Below, piece by piece: positions 32,619 through 38,551 of a stretch of 64,000 bases of DNA (positions within the stretch are counted from its first letter, which is position 1; every line of letters begins with the position of its first letter). This DNA comes from Pontixanthobacter aquaemixtae. GTDB lineage: Bacteria > Pseudomonadota > Alphaproteobacteria > Sphingomonadales > Sphingomonadaceae. A model generated the notes under the pieces. That model saw only the letters and a list, made by a program, of their open reading frames with translations. It ran no database searches and had not been told where the DNA came from. A program made the position numbers and the translations under genes. The DNA lies in NCBI RefSeq assembly GCF_009827395.1, contig NZ_WTYX01000002.1:186001-250000 (forward strand), read 5' to 3'.

Positions 32619-34037
32619 ATGAAATTCACACATGATGCCATCGTGATTGGCGGTGGGGCGGCCGGCCTGACCGCTGCGGGTGGCTGCGCGCTGTTCGGGC
32701 TGAAAGTCGCGCTGATCGAAGGTCACAAGATGGGCGGCGAATGCCTCAACAATGGCTGCGTCCCGTCTAAGGCGATCATCACCGCGGCCAAACGGGCGCA
32801 GGAAGCGCGCGAGGAAAAACGTTACGGCGTCCAACTGGCCGCGCCCAAAGTCGATTGGGGCGGCGTTCACAAACATATTCACGATGCCATCGCGCATATC
32901 GAACCGCACGATTCGAAAGAGACATTCGAAGAAATGGGCTGCGAAGTGATTCTCGCTTATGCGCGGATCACGGGCAAACATACGGTCGAAGTCGGCGGGC
33001 GAACGCTGAAGGCGCCGCGCATTGTCATCGCCACCGGATCGCAGCCCTTTGTCCCCCCGATCGACGGGCTGGACAGCGTGCCCTACCTGACCAACGAGAA
33101 CCTGTTCGACCTGACCGAGCAGCCTCAACATCTGGTGATCATTGGCGGCGGGGTGATCGGGATGGAAATGGCGCAAAGTTTCCGCCGCTTGGGCAGCGAC
33201 GTGACCGTGATCGAACCGGGCGAACCGATGGCGCGCGATGATCGCGAGTCGGTTCAGGTGGTCGTCGAGGTGATGAAAGAGGAAGGCGTCCGTTTCGTCA
33301 CCGGCAAAGCCGAACGGGTTGAAGGCAGCGCGGGCAAGATCACCGTCCATACCGACAGCGGCGAAGCGATCAGCGGATCGCATTTGTTGATCGCGGTCGG
33401 GCGCAAGGCGCGTGTGTCAGGCTATGGGCTGGAAGAGCTGGGCGTTGCGCTGGGTAAGAACGGTATTGCTGTCGATGCGCGGCGCCGCACGTCGGTAAAA
33501 AGCATCTATGCGATCGGCGATTGCCGCGAAGGGCCGCGCCTCACCCATGTTTCTGGCTATGAAGGGTCTAACGTCGCGCTCGAAATCGTCACCGGTATCC
33601 CCACCAAAGTCGATTGGAAGGCCTTGCCGTGGTGCACCTATACCGAGCCCGAAGTCGCGCAGATCGGGATGACCGAACAGGACGCGAAGGAAAAATTCGG
33701 CGACAGGATTACCGTGATCAAGGAAGGGTTCGACCACAATGAACGCGCCATTGCAGAAGGATCAACCAAGGGGCATCTGAAGGTTATCCTGAAAGGCAAA
33801 AAGATCATCGGCGCGAGCATTTGCGGCAAGAATGCGGGCGAGTTGCTGCTGCCCTTCACCCAATCGATCACCGGCAAAAGCAGCAGCTTTGCCCTGGGGT
33901 CGGCGGTCATATCCTACCCGACCCGAAGCGAGATTTTGAAAGCGGCGGCATTTTCTGCGTGGGAGCCGACCGTGTTCGGATCGCTGCCCAAGAAATATGC
34001 CGCTTTCGTCGCCAAAATGCGCAGGACATTCAATTGA
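32619..34037 (+). CDS. Pyridine nucleotide-disulfide oxidoreductase, MerA/Lpd-like
   Basis: A 472-residue FAD flavoprotein. FAD binding is at IGGGAAG (10-16), the redox disulfide is CLNNGC (C42, C47), and the NAD(P) motif is IIGGGVIGMEMA near residue 172. The interface domain lacks the His-Glu pair of glutathione reductase or lipoamide dehydrogenase: the HPT(L)SE position reads SYPTRSE. That is closer to mercuric-reductase-like members. No N-terminal HMA domain or C-terminal Cys pair is present, so Hg(II) reduction is unlikely. A redox role on arsenic intermediates or thiol carriers is inferred from the neighbours. It overlaps the radical SAM gene by 4 bases (TTGA). Confidence 0.88.
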   Translation: MKFTHDAIVIGGGAAGLTAAGGCALFGLKVALIEGHKMGGECLNNGCVPSKAIITAAKRAQEAREEKRYGVQLAAPKVDWGGVHKHIHDAIAHIEPHDSKETFEEMGCEVILAYARITGKHTVEVGGRTLKAPRIVIATGSQPFVPPIDGLDSVPYLTNENLFDLTEQPQHLVIIGGGVIGMEMAQSFRRLGSDVTVIEPGEPMARDDRESVQVVVEVMKEEGVRFVTGKAERVEGSAGKITVHTDSGEAISGSHLLIAVGRKARVSGYGLEELGVALGKNGIAVDARRRTSVKSIYAIGDCREGPRLTHVSGYEGSNVALEIVTGIPTKVDWKALPWCTYTEPEVAQIGMTEQDAKEKFGDRITVIKEGFDHNERAIAEGSTKGHLKVILKGKKIIGASICGKNAGELLLPFTQSITGKSSSFALGSAVISYPTRSEILKAAAFSAWEPTVFGSLPKKYAAFVAKMRRTFN

Positions 34038-35035
34038 GCACCACCAGGAACCGCAGCGCATCGCGCAATGCGCCCACCGGCGCGTCCCCCTTTCAAGTGG
34101 AGGCCGATGCGCTTCCGCAGGAGAAATTCTCCGATCCGCTATGGACAGCCAAGGGCGAACGCCGCGCCTCGGTGCCGCTGGCGCGGCTTGAAACATTGTG
34201 GTTCAACACCGGCACGCTGTGCAATCTTGCCTGCGTCAATTGTTATATTGAAAGCAGCCCGACCAATGATGCGCTGGTCTATATCAGCCGCGATCATGTG
34301 CTGCGCTATCTAAGCGAGATCGCGGACAAAGCCATCGCCACACGGGAGATCGGCTTTACCGGCGGCGAGCCCTTTATGAATCCCGAATTCGTGCCCATGC
34401 TCACCGACACTCTGGAACGCGGTTTCGAGGCATTGGTGCTGAGCAATGCGATGAAGCCGATGCGGCGGCACGAGGCGGCGCTGCTCGAATTGAAGGAGCG
34501 TTTCGGGAACAAGCTGACCATTCGCGTCAGCCTCGATCACTACACCGAAAAAGCGCATGAGGCGGAACGCGGCGCGCGCAGCTGGGGGCCGGGCACAGAC
34601 GGGCTGAAATGGCTGTCCGACAACAATTTCTCAATTGCGGTGGCCGGGCGGATGCTGCCGGGCGAAACCATGGAACAGGCCCGCGCGGGCTATGCCGGAC
34701 TGTTTGCCGCGATGAATATCCGGATCGATGCAAGCGATCCGATGCAGCTGGTGCTTTTTCCCGAAATGGACGAGCACAAAGACATCGCCGAAATTACCAC
34801 CGAATGCTGGGGCATTCTGGACAAGAACCCTGCCGATATCATGTGCGCCACCAGCCGCATGGTGGTGCATCGCAAAGGCGAAGAAAGCCCGCGCGTCGCG
34901 GCCTGTACGCTAATCCCCTATGATGACGGTTTCGATATGGGCGCGACGCTGGAAGAGGCGTCACGCGACGTGGCGCTCAATCACCCGCATTGCGCGCGGT
35001 TCTGCGTGCTCGGCGGGGCGAGCTGTTCGGCTTAG
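34034..35035 (+). CDS. Radical SAM protein of the organoarsenical-type locus
   Basis: A 333-residue radical SAM enzyme. The cluster motif is CNLACVNC (C63, C67, C70; CX3CX2C) after LWFNTGTL, and GFTGGEPFMNPEF is the GGE SAM-binding motif. A C-terminal CARFC-X6-C cluster (C320, C324, C331) could hold an auxiliary Fe-S site. No ATG lies near the frame start; TTG at 34034 overlaps the flavoprotein stop (TTGA) and is the likely start. Context with ArsM, TIGR04282 and TIGR04283 suggests a role like ArsS, transferring a 5'-deoxyadenosyl group to dimethylarsenic. The C-terminal part does not look like ArsS, so the reaction is uncertain. Confidence 0.83.
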   Translation: MSTTRNRSASRNAPTGASPFQVEADALPQEKFSDPLWTAKGERRASVPLARLETLWFNTGTLCNLACVNCYIESSPTNDALVYISRDHVLRYLSEIADKAIATREIGFTGGEPFMNPEFVPMLTDTLERGFEALVLSNAMKPMRRHEAALLELKERFGNKLTIRVSLDHYTEKAHEAERGARSWGPGTDGLKWLSDNNFSIAVAGRMLPGETMEQARAGYAGLFAAMNIRIDASDPMQLVLFPEMDEHKDIAEITTECWGILDKNPADIMCATSRMVVHRKGEESPRVAACTLIPYDDGFDMGATLEEASRDVALNHPHCARFCVLGGASCSA

Positions 35036-35044
35036 CAACTGCTA

Positions 35045-35329
35045 TCATTCGGCCCCTGCAACAGCGATGACGAGCAAGAGGCTGGCAAGCAAGGAAGTTA
35101 CACTTAGAAACCTGATTATGCGCACATTCCGCGAAACTTCGGGGTCGTCCAATAGCTTGTAATTGTTGCCGAACAGGAAAAGCCAATGGTTGTCGAGGTT
35201 GCCTTCAATCTCGTAAAACGTATCCGGGTGATGGTGCATTAGTCTCGCATTTAAGCTCCCTTGAAACCACATCACACCAAAGAAGCAGACAGCCATGATT
35301 ACTACCGGTATCAAAACAGGAAGTTGCAC
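35045..35329 (-). CDS. Small membrane protein of unknown function
   Basis: A 94-residue protein with transmembrane helices at about 4-22 and 70-92, separated by a hydrophilic loop (MHHHPDTFYEIEGNLDNHWLFLFGNNYKLLDDPEVSRNVR). It starts at GTG 35329 behind a strong AAGGAG site 6 bases upstream. It converges with the radical SAM gene. The region has somewhat lower GC than its neighbours, which may reflect transfer or weak constraint. No family is recognised and no function can be given. Confidence 0.65.
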   Translation of the reverse strand: MQLPVLIPVVIMAVCFFGVMWFQGSLNARLMHHHPDTFYEIEGNLDNHWLFLFGNNYKLLDDPEVSRNVRIIRFLSVTSLLASLLLVIAVAGAE

Positions 35330-35364
35330 AAGAGCTCCTTAGAAAGCTTCATTTGCCGGCCTGC

Positions 35365-36231
35365 TCACAAAACCCGCCCCGCCACGGCATCGAGCCTGGC
35401 AAGCATCGCCGGGTCGCGCGCATCCTCGCTGGTGATCAAGGCATAGTCGAGCACCGTGTCGAGCGGTGACGCTTTGCGCGTTTTCGGCAGCGCTTTGACA
35501 AATTCTTCGACCGTTTTGCGCGCAATTTCGCCATTGGCATTCATCTGCGCAATCACTTCGCTCACTTCGACGAAGGCGGCGTCTTCGCGCCAGCAATCAT
35601 AATCTGTAACCATGCCGACCAGCGCGTAGGGCAGCTCTGCCTCGCGCGCCAATTTTGCCTCGGGCATTGCGGTCATCCCGATCACATTCGCGCCCCATTG
35701 GCGATAGAGATGGCTTTCCGCGCGGGTCGAGAATTGCGGGCCTTCCATCGCCAGATAAGTCCCCCCCTTGGTCACTTTACCGCCGGCTTTCTTCACCGCT
35801 TTCGCCGCCATTTCGGACATGCGATCGCACACCGGCTCTGCCATGGAGACATGCGCGACCATGCCGGTGCCGAAAAAGCTGGAAGCGCGCGTTTTGGTGC
35901 GGTCGATAAACTGGTCGACGGCGACAAAATGCCCCGGAGGCAATTCTTCCTGCAAGCTGCCGACCGACGATATGGCGAGCAAATCGGTACATCCAGCGCG
36001 TTTGAGCGCATCGATATTGGCGCGCGCATTCACCTCGCTGGGCGGGATGGCATGGCCGCGGCCATGGCGAGGAAGGAAGCGGACCTGCACATCGCCAATC
36101 CGGCCGCATAAAATCTCGTCAGAGGCTTCGCCAAAGGGAGAGTTCACCCTGATCCATTGCGCGTCTTCCAACGCATCGATCTGGTACAGGCCCGAGCCGC
36201 CGATAATTCCGAGAATCCATTTTTCCGTCAT
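35365..36231 (-). CDS. mtnP: S-methyl-5'-thioadenosine phosphorylase
   Basis: A 288-residue type II purine nucleoside phosphorylase family enzyme that splits methylthioadenosine to adenine and 5-methylthioribose-1-phosphate. Conserved pieces are IIGGSGLY, FLPRHGRGH, ISSVGSLQEELPPG, TYLAMEGPQFSTRAES, NVIGMTAMPEAKLARE and VTDYDCW, including the family substrate-pocket residues. It is the housekeeping salvage enzyme in most bacteria. It sits 330 bases beyond a radical SAM gene, and arsenosugar formation needs removal of adenine from a 5'-arsenoadenosine, so a second role is conceivable (inference). Confidence 0.95.
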   Translation of the reverse strand: MTEKWILGIIGGSGLYQIDALEDAQWIRVNSPFGEASDEILCGRIGDVQVRFLPRHGRGHAIPPSEVNARANIDALKRAGCTDLLAISSVGSLQEELPPGHFVAVDQFIDRTKTRASSFFGTGMVAHVSMAEPVCDRMSEMAAKAVKKAGGKVTKGGTYLAMEGPQFSTRAESHLYRQWGANVIGMTAMPEAKLAREAELPYALVGMVTDYDCWREDAAFVEVSEVIAQMNANGEIARKTVEEFVKALPKTRKASPLDTVLDYALITSEDARDPAMLARLDAVAGRVL

Positions 36232-36331
36232 GAAGCGGTTCTAACATCAGTTGGATGGAGTGGAAATCACTTTGGCCGTGCAACGAATTGCGCGCTCATG
36301 CGTTGGTCTGCATGTAACTCGGGAGAATGCT

Positions 36332-36739
36332 ATGAGATTGCCCCACAAGGCGCATATTGCCGTGGTAGACGGCGCAAATTTTGTCCTGATGCGGAATGAA
36401 GGAAAGCCCTTCGAGCCGCAGCTGAAACAGGTGGCCAAGCCGGAATTGACCGCCACCAATTTCAGCGCGGGGGTAAAGCATCAGGATGATGTCGGGCAAA
36501 GGAAAGGCGCGACCGATCTGGGCGAACTGGCCCATGCCGCTGCCGCAACCGAATGGCTCAACAGCAAAGCGATCGCAGGCTCAATCGATGAATTGCTGGT
36601 GATCGCAGACCCCAAAACGCTTGGTGAAATGCGCCGCCACTATCACTCCGAACTGGAAAAATGCGTGGTCGGAGAGATCGCCAAAACCATGACCGGCGAA
36701 ACAACCAATCGCATCGAAAGTGTGATTATGGACGCCTAA
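36332..36739 (+). CDS. Host attachment family protein (BaeRF-like)
   Basis: A 135-residue protein of the 'required for attachment to host cells' family (DUF/PF10116, eRF1-like fold). The ATG at 36332 after GGGAGA gives the family N-terminus MRLPHKAHIAVVDGANFVLMRNEG. The C-terminal DELLVIADPKTLGEMRRHYH and EIAKTMTGETTNRIESVI are typical. The family was named from Agrobacterium attachment work. Its biochemical role is not settled, although its fold links it to ribosome-associated archaeal release-factor-like domains. It stands alone, divergent from mtnP. Confidence 0.85.
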   Translation: MRLPHKAHIAVVDGANFVLMRNEGKPFEPQLKQVAKPELTATNFSAGVKHQDDVGQRKGATDLGELAHAAAATEWLNSKAIAGSIDELLVIADPKTLGEMRRHYHSELEKCVVGEIAKTMTGETTNRIESVIMDA

Positions 36740-36847
36740 CGCAAGATTTGGTCGCCCCAGCGACACTTTTCATCGTTATTGTGCTTGCGCGCGCGAATCG
36801 CAGCCCGTTAAGGTTATCCAAACCATAATCGGGGTATTGCAGCGCAT

Positions 36848-37915
36848 ATGCGATTGAGATTCAGACATTTGGCGCGGCTTGGTGCCGCCTTGGCACCCGC
36901 AATGGCTATCGGCTTGGCAGCGGCCCAGCCCGTCCATGCGCAAACATCGGAATTCGAAGCATCCTTCGATGCTACATTTGGCACCCAAGCGCGGGCGCCC
37001 GACGATTTTGATGCGGTTTACGAAACCGGCAGCGAGCGCCGGATTGCGATGGCGGCCGATGGCGATATGGGCCGCATCGGTGTTGCCGCGATTGACCTTT
37101 CCACCGGCGACCGGATTTCGGTGCTGGGTGACCAGCGTTTTCCGATGGCAAGCACGAGCAAAGTCGCCATTGCCGCAACATTTCTTGCAGGGGTCGATCA
37201 GGGGCGGTGGAGCTTGACCAGCGAATATCCGCTGCTCATCCCGGTTCGCTCTGCCAAATATTCCACCCGCGTGGCACCGGTCCGCCACGGGAATTACATC
37301 ACCGCGCAAAACCATCTGGAATTGATGATCAGCAAAAGCTGCAACGCCTGCACCGATGCGCTGCTGAAAGTCGTTGGCGGGCCCAGCGCGGTCAACGCAT
37401 TCATGCGCAATGCCGGAATCCACGATTTCCAGCTGACCCGCGATATTGCCACGCTGGTGCGCGATGACGGCGAATTTGATCCAGTGGTCACAATCGATAC
37501 GCGCGATAGCGCCAGCCCGAACGCGATGGTGAAACTGCTGGCCGATATTTATCAGGGCCGCTTGCTGAGCCCGCAAAGCCGCGCGATTTTGATGGATGCG
37601 ATGCGCGGTACGACCACCGGGAAATACCGGATGCGTTCGTCGCTGCCATCTTCCGCCAATCTCGCGCATAAAACGGGCACTCTGACCCGCACTGCGAGCG
37701 ATATCGGGATCTTCCACACACCCGATGGCCGGGCGATAGCCATTGCGATTTATGTGACCGGCCAGAGCAAGAATCTCGCCGACGAGTCGGCCAATAAGCG
37801 CCAGTCGCGGCGGCTTCGCGATGACCGGATTTCGACGATTGCGCGTGAGGTCTACAACGCCTTTTCCCGCCGCGGCCAGAACTGGACCAATTCGCAATAC
37901 GGAACGGGTGGCTAA
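36848..37915 (+). CDS. Class A beta-lactamase-related serine hydrolase with altered motifs
   Basis: A 355-residue exported protein (signal peptide to PVHA, about residue 31). Motif 1 is STSK (nucleophile S102, K105) and motif 3 is KTG (275-277) in AHKTGTLT. Motif 2, normally SDN, reads SCN (164-166). The omega-loop region (DIATLVRDDGEFDPVVTIDTRD, then SASP) has no clear Glu166/Asn170 equivalent. The catalytic Ser/Lys scaffold is intact, but deacylation may be impaired or different, so this may be a penicillin-interacting or peptidase-like relative rather than a resistance enzyme. Five unusual cysteines cluster near motif 2. It is monocistronic. Confidence 0.83.
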   Translation: MRLRFRHLARLGAALAPAMAIGLAAAQPVHAQTSEFEASFDATFGTQARAPDDFDAVYETGSERRIAMAADGDMGRIGVAAIDLSTGDRISVLGDQRFPMASTSKVAIAATFLAGVDQGRWSLTSEYPLLIPVRSAKYSTRVAPVRHGNYITAQNHLELMISKSCNACTDALLKVVGGPSAVNAFMRNAGIHDFQLTRDIATLVRDDGEFDPVVTIDTRDSASPNAMVKLLADIYQGRLLSPQSRAILMDAMRGTTTGKYRMRSSLPSSANLAHKTGTLTRTASDIGIFHTPDGRAIAIAIYVTGQSKNLADESANKRQSRRLRDDRISTIAREVYNAFSRRGQNWTNSQYGTGG

Positions 37916-37977
37916 TCTAATCCGGCAACAAGCGCGGCCCATTTGCGCGCGCTGGCCCTTGGCCATTTCATCCGGAC

Positions 37978-38012
37978 AAAAAGAAAGGGCGGCACCTTGC
38001 GGTACCGCCCTT
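37978..38012 (-). terminator. Rho-independent terminator of the 11-residue-repeat lipoprotein gene
   Basis: On the minus strand AAGGGCGGTACC, GCAA loop, GGTGCCGCCCTT, then TCTTTTT. A 23-base stretch is identical to the rplL terminator. Confidence 0.88.
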
Positions 38013-38037
38013 CTTTAATTCGCTAAGCGCGAAGAGC

Positions 38038-38289
38038 TTATTCAGCAGCTTCTTCAGCTTCTGCAGTTGCTTCTTCAGCAGCTTCTTCAACAGCTTCAAC
38101 GCCTTCTTCAGCAGTTTCAGCAACAGCTTCGGTGCCTTCTTCAGCAGTTTCAGCAACAGCTTCCATGTTTGCTTCAGCGTCTGCAGCTACTGCGTCTGCA
38201 GTTTCGTCAACAGTTTCAGCAGTTTCCGAGCAAGCAGCCAGAGTCAGAGCGGCGCCGGCAGCTGCGGCAGCAAGTACGATCTTACGCAT
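38038..38289 (-). CDS. Small acidic lipoprotein made of 11-residue repeats
   Basis: An 83-residue lipoprotein (lipobox LAAC, Cys20). After the anchor the chain is nearly all Ala, Glu, Thr and Val in 11-residue repeats: EAVAETAEEGT, EAVAETAEEGV, EAVEEAAEEAT. The DNA repeats with a 33-bp period, with a 29-bp block repeated exactly. Such hendecads favour a right-handed or extended amphipathic helix, as in apolipoproteins and LEA proteins. It is probably abundant in the periplasm. It resembles in style the acidic lipoprotein at 15505-15780. The function is unknown. Confidence 0.8.
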   Translation of the reverse strand: MRKIVLAAAAAGAALTLAACSETAETVDETADAVAADAEANMEAVAETAEEGTEAVAETAEEGVEAVEEAAEEATAEAEEAAE

Positions 38290-38551
38290 AATATTAATTC
38301 CTTAAACAGCGAGTGAATGTCGCAAGTCCCGAGAGGTTCCTGCGCGAAATCTCCCCCCTAGGACAGACTTCGTGATGCCTAAATAATGGCGGAAATGTGA
38401 CCGCGCAAGAGGATTTGTGAAATATTTGCCTTTTTTTCGCCATATTTGGCCATGAATCGCAGAATTCCGCCATTTCGGGGTGTGAATAGAGCGGGGGATG
38501 GCGACCAATATCTAAGCTGACCGGACCGCTTGGCGCTGCTAAATGCGCCCT

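Noticed and set aside
36776-37966. 396-residue frame antisense to the class A beta-lactamase-like gene
   Set aside because: The sense strand has signal peptide and active-site motifs, while this frame has none.
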